A stretch of DNA of 64,000 nt, taken from contig JADJIV010000002.1 in assembly GCA_016706845.1 (NCBI GenBank), positions 1-64,000 of the forward strand, written 5' to 3'. Positions 18,184 through 27,289 of the stretch are shown one piece after another. This DNA is from PNOJ01 sp016706845 (lineage in GTDB: Bacteria > Krumholzibacteriota > Krumholzibacteriia > LZORAL124-64-63). The number at the start of each line of letters is the position of its first letter. Position 1 is the first letter of the stretch. Position numbers and translations under genes: made by a program. The notes beneath the pieces are model-generated. The model was not told where the DNA came from and made no database searches. It was given only the letters and a program-made list of their open reading frames with translations.

Positions 18184-18939
18184 CTAGAGGTTCTCCATGA
18201 TGGAGGCCATCTCGTCGTCGTCGATGGCGAAGTTGGACGAGACCCGCGACACGTCGTCGAGGTCGTCCATCGCCTCGATCAGCTTCATGAGCGTCTCGGC
18301 GTCCTTGCCGGTGACGCGCACGGTGGTGGTCGCCTCCTGGACGATCTCCGACTCGGTGACCGGCAGGCCCTTCTCCTGGAGCGCCAGCAGGACCTGGTTG
18401 TAGTCGGCGAACGCGGTGGTGACCTCCAGGAGGCCGCCGTCGGCCGACACGTCCTCGGCGCCGGCCTCGATGGCCGCCTCCATGACGGTGTCGAGGTCGA
18501 CGCGGGCGGGGTCGAGGCTGATCGAGCCCTTGCGCTCGAACAGGTAGGACACGCAGCCGTTGGTGCCGAGGTTGCCGTTGTACCGGGTGAAGATGTGGCG
18601 GATCTCGGAGGTCGTCCGGTTGCGGTTGTCGGTCTGCGTCTCGACCAGGACCGCCACGCCGCCGGGACCGTAGCCCTCGAAGCTCAGCTCCTCGTAGACG
18701 GCGCCCTCGATCTCGCCAGTGCCGCGCTTGATCGCGCGCTCGATGTTGATGTTCGGCATGTTCTGCGCCTTGGCGGCCAGGACCGCGCTGCGCAGGCGGG
18801 CGTTCCCCTCCACGTCGCCCCCGCCCTGGCGGGCGGCGACGATGACCTCGCGCGCGAGGCGCGACCAGATCTTGCTGCGGGCCGCGTCCTTGGCGCCCTT
18901 CTTGCGCTTGATCGTGCTCCACTTGGAGTGCCCGGACAT
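18184..18939 (-). CDS. yebC: YebC/PmpR family protein
   Basis: Member of the YebC/TACO1 family, reported as transcription regulators in some bacteria and, more recently, as translation factors easing ribosome stalling. The 251-residue protein begins with the signature MSGHSKWSTIKRKKGAKDAARSK and has GYGPGGVAVLVET, NRNRTTSEIRHIF and an acidic end. It lies upstream of ruvCAB, the common arrangement, and downstream of the EF-G paralogue. The frame is intact. Confidence 0.95.
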   Translation of the reverse strand: MSGHSKWSTIKRKKGAKDAARSKIWSRLAREVIVAARQGGGDVEGNARLRSAVLAAKAQNMPNINIERAIKRGTGEIEGAVYEELSFEGYGPGGVAVLVETQTDNRNRTTSEIRHIFTRYNGNLGTNGCVSYLFERKGSISLDPARVDLDTVMEAAIEAGAEDVSADGGLLEVTTAFADYNQVLLALQEKGLPVTESEIVQEATTTVRVTGKDAETLMKLIEAMDDLDDVSRVSSNFAIDDDEMASIMENL

Positions 18940-18990
18940 CTGCCACGCTCCTTGCTCGCGGCCGCGCCGCGATTCCCCGGTGGGCGAATG

Positions 18991-21072
18991 CTAGTCGGCG
19001 TCCTCGGTGCGGCTCTTCTGGTACGCGTCGATCAGCTGGCGGGCCACGTCGCCCGGCACCTCGGCGTAGTGGCTGAACGTCATCGCGAACTCGCCGGTGC
19101 CCTGGGTCATGGCGCGCAGCGAGGTCGAGTACTGGTACATCTCGTCCTGGGGGACCAGGGCCTTGATGACCTGGATGGGGCCCTCGGCCTCCATGCCCTG
19201 CGGCTGCCCGCGGCGCGACGAGATGTCGCCCATGATGTCGCCCAGGTAGGACTCCGGCACGCGGATCGTGACCTGCATGACCGGCTCCAGCAGGGCCGGC
19301 TTCGCGTCGGGCACGCCCTTCTGCAGGGCGATGCGGGCCGCCGCCTTGAAGCTGTTCTCGCTGGAGTCCACGTTGTGGTAGGAGCCGAAGAAGAGCGTGA
19401 CGCGCATGTCGACCATCTCGTAGCCGGCCATGACGCCGCGCTTCATGGTCTCCCGGACGCCCTTCTCGACCGCGGGGATGAACTTGCCGGGCACCACGCC
19501 CCCGACGATCCCGTCCACGAACTCGAAGTTCTCGCCGCGGGGCAGCGGCTCGAGGCGCAGGTGCACGTCGCCGAACTGCCCGCGGCCGCCGGTCTGCTTC
19601 TTGTAGCGGCCCTGGACCTCGACGGTGCCCTTGATCGTCTCCTTGAAGGCCACCTTGGGCCGCTTGCGCAGGACCTCGACGCCGAACTGCTTCTTGAGGC
19701 GGTCCAGGATGACCGCCAGGTGCATCTCGCCCTGGCCCACCATCAGCGTCTGGCTCAGCTCGCCCTCGTGGCGGACCTCGAAGGAGGGGTCCTCCTCCAT
19801 GAGCTTGTTGAGGCCGACGCCCATCTTGTCCTCGTCGCCGGCGTTGGCCGAGGTGATGGCCTCGGCGCTGGTCGGCGCCGGCAGGGCCGGGGCCGGCAGC
19901 TGGATCTCGACGCCCGGCGCGCAGAGCGTGGTGCCGATCCGGCTGTTCTTCAGCTTGGCGGCCAGCACGATGTCGCCCGCGGCCACGCTGTCCACCTTCT
20001 CGCGGCCCTTGCCCAGGGCGAAGCTCAGCTGGCCGATGCGCTCGCCGTCGCCGGTGTGCGTGACCAGGTTGTCGCTGGAGGAGAGGGTGCCGCTCCAGAC
20101 GCGCAGCCAGGTCTGGTCGCCGCCCTGGGCCTCGCGCTGGTACTTGAAGGCGTAGACGAGCGTCGGCTTGCCGGGGCCGATCGCGACGCGGCGCTCGTCC
20201 GCGGTGCCGGGGCGCAGGCCGGCCAGTTCGGTGCGCGAGGCGGGGCTCGGCATCAGCTGGGCGACGGCCTCGAGCAGGGAGACCACGCCCACCTCGCTGT
20301 CGGCCGCCGTCACGTAGACGGGGTAGACCGCGCCCGAGGCGATGCCGGCGGACAGGCCCCGGATCAGCTCCTCGTCCGAGAGGGCGTCCTCCTCGAGGAA
20401 CTTCTCGATGAGGGCCTCGTCGGTCTCGGCGGCGGCGTTCATCAGCTCCTCGCGCGCGGCCGCGGCCTCGTCGGCCAGGTCGGCGGGGATCGGGATCGCC
20501 TGGGCCTTGCCGTCGGCGAAGGTGTAGGCCTTGTTGGCCACGAGGTCGATGACGCCCCGGAAGGCCTCGCCCTCCCCGATGGGCAGCTGGGCGGCGACCA
20601 CCGTCCCGTCGAGGTGCTCGGAGAATTCCTTCATCGCCTTCTGGAAGTCGGCGTGCTCCTTGTTCATGCGGGTCACGACCAGGAACATCGGGATGCGGCG
20701 GGTCCGCAGCATGCGCCAGAGGGCGTCGCTGGAGACCTCGAGGCCGCCGTCGGCCTTCACCCCGAACAGCACGCCCTCGACGACCTCCAGCGCGCCGTAC
20801 ATGTCGCAGCGGAAGTCGGCGACGCCCGGCGTGTCGATGATGTTGATCTTGACGCCGCCGACCTCGGTCCAGGCCATGCTGGCGGTCATCGTCTGCTTCT
20901 TGTCCAGTTCCTCGTCCGTGTAGTCGAAGACGGAAGACTTGTCGTCGACGCTGCCGCGGCGCCCGACCTTGCCGGTGACGTGGAGCATGGCGTCGGCCAG
21001 GCTCGTCTTGCCCACGCCGTGGGGTGCGACGAGGGCGATGTTGCGGATCTTGTCCGTGGCAAAGGTCTTCAA
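18991..21072 (-). CDS. Elongation factor G-like translational GTPase (EF-G paralogue)
   Basis: A 693-residue protein with all five EF-G domains but sequence of the divergent EF-G-like class. G1 reads APHGVGKTS (residues ~16-24) instead of AHVDAGKTT, G3 is DTPG (~80-83), and G4 reads NKEH instead of NKxD, so nucleotide selectivity needs checking. The domain IV/V end includes GYEMVDMRVTLFFGSYHNVDS and LRAMTQGTGEFAMTFSHYAEVP, close to EF-G. I choose TTG 21072 (LKTFATDKIRNIALV) because GGGAGG lies six bases upstream. The strong promoter at 21175-21203 drives it. The main fusA, expected in the rpsL-rpsG operon, is not in this window. Confidence 0.88.
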   Translation of the reverse strand: MKTFATDKIRNIALVAPHGVGKTSLADAMLHVTGKVGRRGSVDDKSSVFDYTDEELDKKQTMTASMAWTEVGGVKINIIDTPGVADFRCDMYGALEVVEGVLFGVKADGGLEVSSDALWRMLRTRRIPMFLVVTRMNKEHADFQKAMKEFSEHLDGTVVAAQLPIGEGEAFRGVIDLVANKAYTFADGKAQAIPIPADLADEAAAAREELMNAAAETDEALIEKFLEEDALSDEELIRGLSAGIASGAVYPVYVTAADSEVGVVSLLEAVAQLMPSPASRTELAGLRPGTADERRVAIGPGKPTLVYAFKYQREAQGGDQTWLRVWSGTLSSSDNLVTHTGDGERIGQLSFALGKGREKVDSVAAGDIVLAAKLKNSRIGTTLCAPGVEIQLPAPALPAPTSAEAITSANAGDEDKMGVGLNKLMEEDPSFEVRHEGELSQTLMVGQGEMHLAVILDRLKKQFGVEVLRKRPKVAFKETIKGTVEVQGRYKKQTGGRGQFGDVHLRLEPLPRGENFEFVDGIVGGVVPGKFIPAVEKGVRETMKRGVMAGYEMVDMRVTLFFGSYHNVDSSENSFKAAARIALQKGVPDAKPALLEPVMQVTIRVPESYLGDIMGDISSRRGQPQGMEAEGPIQVIKALVPQDEMYQYSTSLRAMTQGTGEFAMTFSHYAEVPGDVARQLIDAYQKSRTEDAD

Positions 21073-21421
21073 CGTGATCCTCCCGTCCAGGCGGTGAGTA
21101 AAGCGGAGCGGCGGCCCCGATCGCGGGCCGGAACCGGAAATTCCAGCAGACGCGCATGATGGCGGCGAAGGCGAATGATAACCGCCGCTCACAGGTGTGT
21201 CAATGCCGCCACCTCTTGTCCTGACAGGGAGTTTCCCCAGGGAAGTGTTCGGGGGCGCGAAAGACCTTGCCGCCGGCGGTCGGGTGGATTACCGTTGACC
21301 CGCCGCGACGGCCGGGAATTGGCCGCCGTGAGCGTTTGCGGGACGCCCCGCGACGACCGACGACCATGCTCGCGCACGCAGATCGAACGACCGATTTTCC
21401 GTCCGAACGTCGAGGTGTGGC
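21073..21421. other. Divergent intergenic region
   Basis: About 350 bases between the minus-strand EF-G paralogue and the plus-strand gene at 21422. It holds the strong minus-strand promoter listed separately. On the plus side a TTGACC occurs at 21295-21300 but no good -10 follows at the right distance. No small gene or stable RNA is evident. Confidence 0.6.
21175..21203 (-). promoter_or_regulatory. Strong sigma-70-type promoter for the EF-G paralogue
   Basis: On the minus strand a perfect TTGACA (21198-21203), 17-base spacer and TATCAT (21175-21180). Predicted start about 21168, giving a ~95-base leader to the TTG at 21072. It may drive the whole run down to rpe, since no other clear promoter interrupts that stretch. 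Confidence 0.75.
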
Positions 21422-22261
21422 ATGAGATCGATTCCGAACTGGCTGCTGTCGGGACTCCTCGTCGCGCTCCTGCCCGTGGCGGCCGCCGCCCAGGAGGCGG
21501 CAGTCACGGAGACGGCGCCCGAACCCACGAGCGCCATCAAGAAGATCGCGATCTCGTTCGGAGGCGGCTACTATTCCGGCTCCACGTTCTTCGAGCTGCC
21601 GACCATCGACCTGCGGGCCCAGGTCGCGCCCGGCTCCAACACCCTGACGCTGTTCAACGGGCAGGAGCTCGACCTCGGCATCCAGCGCCGGCCGAACTGC
21701 CTCGACGCCCCCATCAAGAAGATCGTGCCGGGCCAGTCGGCCAACGTGCGGCTCGGCTTCTACATCTCCGACGACTTCCACATGGACCTCTACGGCTCCT
21801 ACGCCAGGAGCAAGGCGGAGCTCTCCCTGCTGCGCTACCAGGACGGCGTGATCGCCGGCCGGGTCGAGCCCGACGAGCTGCAGCACTGGACGGACGAGCT
21901 GTACTCGAGCCAGGGGATCGAAGGCGGCTTCCGCGACGAGGACTTCCGCTCCTTCACCGGCGGCGCCAACCTGGTCTACGACGCCAGCGCCATCCGGATG
22001 CTCGGGCTGACCCCCCAGTTCGGCACCGGCTTCGGGGGCGTCATCAACCGCTTCACGACGCTCGAGGACAAGACCGCCCTCTACTTCCAGCTCTTCGGCG
22101 GCGTGCTGATGCCCCTCGGCGACCACCTGCGCGTCGACCTGCGCGGCACCGCGACGACCTTCTCCTTCGCGACCGAAGAAGTCACCTACGCCCAGCAGGT
22201 GACCATCTTCGAAGGCACCCTCGGCGTGACCTGGCTCTTCGACGTGAAGCCGGTCCACTGA
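21422..22261 (+). CDS. Outer-membrane beta-barrel-like protein, unknown
   Basis: I do not recognise a named family. The 279-residue product has a clear signal peptide (MRSIPNWLLSGLLVALLPVAAAAQ). Alternating polar/hydrophobic strands rich in Gly, Tyr and Phe follow, and it ends VTWLFDVKPVH. Phrases such as LGFYISDDFHMDLYGSYA, GTGFGGVINRF and LFGGVLMPLGDHLRVDLRG resemble the strands of 8-12-stranded OmpA/OmpW-type barrels. A Cys near residue 98 (RPNCLDAP) is unpaired. It is one of few plus-strand genes and is followed by the perfect hairpin at 22321-22354. Confidence 0.6.
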   Translation: MRSIPNWLLSGLLVALLPVAAAAQEAAVTETAPEPTSAIKKIAISFGGGYYSGSTFFELPTIDLRAQVAPGSNTLTLFNGQELDLGIQRRPNCLDAPIKKIVPGQSANVRLGFYISDDFHMDLYGSYARSKAELSLLRYQDGVIAGRVEPDELQHWTDELYSSQGIEGGFRDEDFRSFTGGANLVYDASAIRMLGLTPQFGTGFGGVINRFTTLEDKTALYFQLFGGVLMPLGDHLRVDLRGTATTFSFATEEVTYAQQVTIFEGTLGVTWLFDVKPVH

Positions 22262-22320
22262 CCGCCCCGGCGCGCCAACCTCAGGCCGCCCAACGAGTTG
22301 CAACCCAGGCCCGGAAAAAT

Positions 22321-22354
22321 AAGGACCGCCGCACCCGGAGGTGCGGCGGTCCTT
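22321..22354. terminator. Bidirectional intrinsic terminator
   Basis: A perfect 15-bp stem (22321-22335 with 22340-22354) and CGGA tetraloop between convergent genes. On the minus strand the stem is followed by ATTTTTCC, so it is a strong terminator for the lysine-repeat gene. On the plus strand the tail is only CTCTGC, so it is weaker for the barrel gene at 21422. Confidence 0.85.
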
Positions 22355-22388
22355 CTCTGCCCCAGCGCCGGTTGCGCCAGGGTTTCTG

Positions 22389-22700
22389 CTACATGGTCGG
22401 CTTCGCGGTCGTCTTCTTGGGAGCCGCCTTCTTGGCGACCTTCTTCTTGGCGACCTTCTTCTTCGCGACCTTCTTCTTCGCGACCTTCTTCTTGGCGACC
22501 TTCTTCTTGGCCACCTTCTTCTTCGCGACCTTCTTCTTCGCGACCTTCTTCTTCGCGACCTTCTTGGCGACCTTCTTCTTGGCCACCTTCTTCTTCGCGA
22601 CCTTCTTCTTCGCGGTCTTCTTCGCGACCTTCTTCTTCGCGACCTTCTTCTTGGCCGCCTTCTTCTTGGTCGCAGCCGCCAGCTTCAGACTCTCCTCCAT
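22389..22700 (-). CDS. Lysine-rich histone H1-like repeat protein
   Basis: A 103-residue protein: a short N-terminus (MEESLKLAAATKKKAA), then about thirteen KKKVA pentapeptides with two degenerate copies, then an AAPKKTTAKPTM end. Charge is almost entirely positive, as in eukaryotic H1 tails and bacterial H1-like proteins (Hc1/AlgP/BpH1 types), so DNA or RNA compaction is the likely role; that is inference. ATG 22700 has GAGG six bases upstream; an in-frame GTG at 22745 is less likely. It has its own strong promoter (22892-22921) and terminator (22321-22354). Confidence 0.8.
   Translation of the reverse strand: MEESLKLAAATKKKAAKKKVAKKKVAKKTAKKKVAKKKVAKKKVAKKVAKKKVAKKKVAKKKVAKKKVAKKKVAKKKVAKKKVAKKKVAKKAAPKKTTAKPTM
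22428..22670 (-). repeat. 15-bp tandem repeat array encoding KKKVA
   Basis: Near-identical 15-base units of the type GTCGCCAAGAAGAAG (minus strand), with synonymous changes between units and two shorter units. The synonymous variation shows selection on the protein repeat, though copy number can easily change by slippage or assembly collapse. Confidence 0.85.
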
Positions 22701-22891
22701 AACTGACCTCGCTTGCTGACTCCATCCCTTGGTCGCCAGGCGCACCCTGAAGCGACCTACGAATTGTCCGACCTGGCTCCGTCCACGTCACCCATCACTT
22801 GACCGTCCTCGTCCGCTCCACCGTTCGATGTCGCCGTCCGGCTCCGGTCCCGTGGTCGACGTCGTGGACAATTCATGAACCAGTCAAAGAC

Positions 22892-22921
22892 ATTATTGAG
22901 ATGGGTAAAAACTACTGTCAA
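22892..22921 (-). promoter_or_regulatory. Strong sigma-70-type promoter for the lysine-repeat gene
   Basis: On the minus strand TTGACA (22916-22921), an 18-base AT-rich spacer and AATAAT (22892-22897), immediately after the tRNA terminator. The leader would be about 185 bases. Confidence 0.65.
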
Positions 22922-22931
22922 CGAAAAAAAT

Positions 22932-22956
22932 GGAGGACCGACGAAGTCGGTCCTCC
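22932..22956 (-). terminator. Intrinsic terminator after tRNA-Leu
   Basis: A perfect 11-bp stem (22932-22942 with 22946-22956) and GAA loop. On the minus strand it is followed by A and seven T residues (complement 22924-22930). It ends transcripts from secG and the tRNA. Confidence 0.9.
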
Positions 22957-22963
22957 AGGAAGC

Positions 22964-23049
22964 TGGTGCTCGGGGCGGGACTCGAACCCGCACGGCTTGT
23001 GGCCACTACCCCCTCAAGATAGCGTGTCTACCAATTCCACCACCCGAGC
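22964..23049 (-). tRNA. tRNA-Leu (anticodon GAG)
   Basis: An 86-base sequence on the minus strand beginning GCTCGGGTGGTGGAATTGG and ending in encoded CCA (complement 22964-22966). The acceptor stem GCTCGGG pairs with CCGAGC plus one, the D loop has AATTGGTAGA, and the T arm is GCGGG-TTCGAGT-CCCGC. The long variable arm is typical of class II tRNA. The anticodon GAG is at complement 23013-23015, reading CUC/CUU codons, which are abundant in this GC-rich genome. It lies 17 bases beyond the secG stop. Confidence 0.97.
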
Positions 23050-23066
23050 GAAGCGCTGCGAGATGC

Positions 23067-23390
23067 TCACTGACCGTCCGTGATGGGGGCGCCGCCGCCG
23101 ACGGGTTCGCTCGTCTGTTCGCTGACCGGCGCGCCGCCGGCGCGCTTCGCGGTGCGGTCCGCGGTCAGGCCGAAGAGCACCGCCGAAGTCAGGAAAAAGC
23201 CCGCGGCGAGGTAGACCGTCATCTTGTTCAGCGCGGTGGCCATCGCGCGCGTGCCGAACATCTGCTGGGGCAGACCGCCGCCGCCGCCGAAGGCGCCGGC
23301 GAGGCCGCCGCTCTTGCCCGACTGCAACAGGACAACGGCGCAGAGCAGCAAGCTGACGATCACGTGCAGTACCATGAAGAAGGTGTACAT
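23067..23390 (-). CDS. secG: Preprotein translocase subunit SecG
   Basis: Small inner-membrane component of SecYEG. The 107 residues have two transmembrane helices (MYTFFMVLHVIVSLLLCAVV and LAAGFFLTSAVLFGL). They are linked by the conserved LLQSGKSGGLAGAFGGGGG and QQMFGTRAMA segment, and a low-complexity tail follows. ATG 23390 is chosen for its match to SecG starts and the GGGAGAA upstream. It has its own promoter and is followed by tRNA-Leu, as secG often is in other bacteria. Confidence 0.95.
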   Translation of the reverse strand: MYTFFMVLHVIVSLLLCAVVLLQSGKSGGLAGAFGGGGGLPQQMFGTRAMATALNKMTVYLAAGFFLTSAVLFGLTADRTAKRAGGAPVSEQTSEPVGGGAPITDGQ

Positions 23391-23453
23391 GTCGTTTCTC
23401 CCGCGGATCGTGGCGAGCAAAGAAATGCCACCGGACCGCCGGCGGCTCGGACA

Positions 23454-23482
23454 AAATTAGCATCCCCGGCTGTGGATGTCAA
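23454..23482 (-). promoter_or_regulatory. Promoter for secG and tRNA-Leu
   Basis: On the minus strand TTGACA (23477-23482), 17-base spacer and TAATTT (23454-23459) preceded by TG, i.e. an extended -10. It sits between the pgk stop and secG. Confidence 0.6.
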
Positions 23483-23496
23483 CCCCGCGGGCGGGT

Positions 23497-24692
<1,196 letters not shown>

Positions 24693-24696
<4 letters not shown>

Positions 24697-25583
24697 CGTC
24701 CGCCTTCCGTTTTGCCGCCGTCTTCCGTTTTACCGCCGTCTTCCGTTTTACCGCCGTCTTGCGCCCGTGCGGCAGCGATGGTAGGAGTCCCCTGCGGGAG
24801 TGTCAAGAGGACCGCCCCGGGAGCCGCTGGCGACGCGCCCGCCGCCGCCGACCAGGCGACGGACCAGCCGGCCGCTCTCAGGGCTGCGGCGGCCGCGGCC
24901 AGCGTGGCGCCGCTGGTGACCAGGTCGTCCACCAGGGCCGCCCGGGCGCGCTCTCCGCTCGGCGGCCGCGCCGCGAAGGCGCCGGCGACGTTGCGCCGCC
25001 GCCGCGGATCGTCCCCGCCGAAGCGCGCCTGCTGGAGCGTCGCCCGCCGGCGCCGCAGCAGCCCCGGGCGGACGGGCAACCCGAGCTCCGCCCCGATCGC
25101 GCGCGCCAGGACCTCGGCCTGGTTGAAGCCGCGCTCGCGGCGGCGACGCGGGTGCAGCGGCACCGGCACCAGGACGTCGGCCCCGCCCGCGGCCGCGACG
25201 GCCGCCGCGGCGCCGGCGGCGGCCAGCCTGCCCAGGGGCGCCGCCAGTCCCCGCCGACCCCGGTACTTCCAGGCGCCGACGAGTTCCGCCAGGGCGGGAT
25301 GGTTCACCGAACCGGCGCCCACCAGCAGCGGCGGCGATGCGCCGTCGTGGCGCAGCACCACGGGCGCCGCGGGCAGCCGGGCCTCGCAGTCCGGGCACAG
25401 CGCAGCGACGTCCCACCAGCGCAGTCCGGGCCGCGACCGCCCCGCATCCGGCGCGGCGTCCACCGCGATTCCGCAGAGCGCGCAACGGGACGGCCACAGG
25501 GCTTCCAGCAGCGCCAGCGCACCGGCGACGGGCCAGCGCGCTGGGGCGCGGGAGATCCGGCCGCGCGCACCGCGGCGGCCCAC
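24693..25583 (-). CDS. comF: ComF-family phosphoribosyltransferase-like protein
   Basis: Predicted cytoplasmic protein related to ComF/GntX, needed for DNA uptake in competent bacteria and of unclear role elsewhere. An N-terminal zinc-ribbon (CALCG then CPDCE) is followed by a type I PRTase domain with the ComF signature RERGFNQAEVLARAIG and the PRPP-binding loop ALVDDLVTSGATLAAA. The 296 residues end in three EDGGKT hexapeptides from a DNA tandem repeat (24704-24757). The start is a GTG at 25583, 12 bases after the aroE stop. Coupled to pgk by a 4-base overlap. Confidence 0.85.
24704..24757 (-). repeat. 18-bp tandem repeat, three copies, at the comF-pgk junction
   Basis: Three 18-base units (24704-24721, 24722-24739, 24740-24757) differing at one base. 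They encode the EDGGKT hexapeptides at the ComF C-terminus. Each unit carries a GGAAG purine run, and the last unit on the minus strand supplies the ribosome-binding site of pgk. Confidence 0.85.
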
Positions 25584-25595
25584 CCGGCGTCTCGC

Positions 25596-26525
25596 TCAAG
25601 GCGCGCTCTGCAGGGCGGCGGACATCGCGGCACGGTCGGGCTCGCGGTCGAACCACCAGGCGAAGGCCAGGGCGCCCTGCTCGAGCAGCACGCCGCGCCC
25701 GTCGAGCCGCAGCGCGACATCGGGGCCGTCGCGGCGGAAGCTCGTCGGACCCGCGCACGCCCGTCCGGCCCATGGCCGTAATTGAGGTCGAGCCAGACAC
25801 CCAGCGGCGCGTCGGGCGGCGGACTCAGCAGGGCGGCGAGATCGGAGCCGGGCGGCGTCGCGTCCACGACGAGCGCGCCGCCGACCAGCGGCAGCGAGGA
25901 CAGCGGTCGTCCGGGAGGCGGGACGGCGGTCCGCGCCGCCGCTTCCGGGGGCAGCGTCGCCAGCCAGCGGCGCAGTCCGGCGGCGGCCCGCGCCGAGCGC
26001 GCCGCGATCCAGACACGGCCGACGCCGGTGCGCAGGCAGGCCAGGGTCGCCGCCCGCGCGGCGCCCCCGGCGCCGATGACGACCGCGGATCCGGGGGGCC
26101 GCGCCGAGGCCGGCCAGCACCGCCGCGATGCCGCCGACGTCGGTGTTGTGGCCCTCCCAGCCGCCGGCGTCCCAGCGCACGGTGTTCACGGCGGCGGCGG
26201 CCACGGCGTCGTCGGTCAGGCGCGCGCACAGCGCCGCCGCCGCCGTCTTGTGCGGCGCCGTCACGTTCAAGCCCCGCAGCCCGAGTTCGCGGCCGCGGTC
26301 CCGCAGGACGTCGAGGCGGGGCGCGTCGATCTCGACGGCGCGGTAGTCGAACGCGAGACCCGCGGCCCGCAGCGCCGCGCCCTGGAAGCGGGGCGACAGG
26401 GAATGGCCGACCGGGTCGCCGACCACCGCGTAGAAGGGCCGCGGCGGCGTCCACGGCAGGCCGTCGCGCAACCACGACGCCGCGTCGGGCGCCAGCCGCA
26501 GGACGCGCGCCTCAGGCGCCGGCAC
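25596..26525 (-). CDS. aroE: Shikimate dehydrogenase (two frame changes)
   Basis: Reduces 3-dehydroshikimate with NADPH in aromatic amino-acid synthesis. The substrate-binding half is intact: YAVVGDPVGHSLSPRFQ, GLNVTAPHKTAAAAL with the catalytic Lys, AVNTVRW and GHNTDVGG. Near 26093-26098 (a run of six G) the frame shifts, and the NADP-binding GSAVVIGAGGAARAATLAC lies in another frame down to GVWLDLNYGHGPDGR. Near 25775 the frame returns for the end (LLEQGALAFAWWF). The two changes compensate, leaving a normal ~310 residues. GTG 26525 has GGGGGAG upstream and overlaps the lgt stop by 14 bases. Confidence 0.88.
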   Translation of the reverse strand: MPAPEARVLRLAPDAASWLRDGLPWTPPRPFYAVVGDPVGHSLSPRFQGAALRAAGLAFDYRAVEIDAPRLDVLRDRGRELGLRGLNVTAPHKTAAAALCARLTDDAVAAAAVNTVRWDAGGWEGHNTDVGGIAAVLAGLGAAPRIRGRHRRRGRRAGGDPGLPAHRRRPCLDRGALGAGRRRTAPLAGDAAPGSGGADRRPASRTTAVLAAAGRRRARRGRDAARLRSRRPAESAARRAAGCLARPQLRPWAGRACAGPTSFRRDGPDVALRLDGRGVLLEQGALAFAWWFDREPDRAAMSAALQSAP

Positions 26526-27277
26526 GACGACCGCTCCCCCGCACCTTCACCAGCAGCGCCAGGCCCGCCGCCGCGAGCGCGGCGCTGATGGCCTGGCTCA
26601 GCGTGAGCCCGCCGCCGAGGACGGCGCCGGGCTCGTAGGCGCGCCAGAGATCCTCCAGCGCGCGCGCGACGCCGTACAGCAGCAGGAAGCGGGCGAACAC
26701 GACGCCGTCGCGGAAGGGGCGGCGGTCGCCCAGCACCAGCAGTCCCCAGACCAGGAACCCCGCCGCCGAGGCGTACAGCTGCGTGGGGTGCAGCGGCGCG
26801 CCGTGCGAGACGGCGCCGGCTTCGCAGGTCGGCGGGAAGACGACGCCCAGCGCCGAGTCTGTGCCCCGCCCGTAGCAGCAACCGTTCAGGAAGCAACCGA
26901 TCCGCGTCAGGCCGATGCCGAGGGCCACCTGGGGCGCCAGGGCGTCCGCGACGCGCAGGAACGGCAAGCCGGCGGCGGCGGCAGCTCCACAGCACGGCCG
27001 CGGCGGCCAGCAGGATGCCGCCGTAGAGGGTCAGGCCCCCCTCCCAGATGAAGAAGACGCGGTACCAGGGGCGGAAGTCGCCGAGGTGGGTCAGGACGTA
27101 GAACAGCCGCACGCCCACCAGCGAGGAGACCATCACCGTGAAGCACAGGTCCAGGACCGTGTCGCGGTCGATCCCGCGCGCGCGGCCGCGCCGCACGCTC
27201 AGCCAGATGCCGACCAGGAAGCTGAGCGCCAGCAGCAGGCCGTAGCTCTTGACGATGCCGAACAGTTGCGGATGCAT
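26512..27277 (-). CDS. lgt: Prolipoprotein diacylglyceryl transferase (one frameshift)
   Basis: Inner-membrane enzyme that attaches diacylglycerol to the lipobox Cys of lipoproteins. The start ATG 27277 gives MHPQLFGIVKSYGLLLALSF, then transmembrane helices and FIWEGGLTLYGGIL. In the GCC/GCG repeat near 26960-26970 the frame slips. The rest (LPFLRVADALAPQVALG, RIGCFLNGCCYGRGT, HPTQLYASAAGF) runs in another frame to the TGA at 26512. The joined protein of ~255 residues matches Lgt. At least one client lipoprotein is encoded in the window (54526). Confidence 0.92.
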
Positions 27278-27289
27278 GCGGACCTTCCT

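Noticed and set aside
17606..21157. Single 1183-codon minus-strand frame spanning ruvC, yebC and the EF-G paralogue
   Set aside because: Only the last ~170 codons encode RuvC; the rest is an off-frame reading of the other two genes.
18595..21159. Long plus-strand open frame opposite the EF-G paralogue and yebC
   Set aside because: Antisense shadow; the minus-strand genes are intact and conserved.
22428..22670. CRISPR-like array
   Set aside because: The 15-bp units are contiguous, without spacers, and encode KKKVA in frame.
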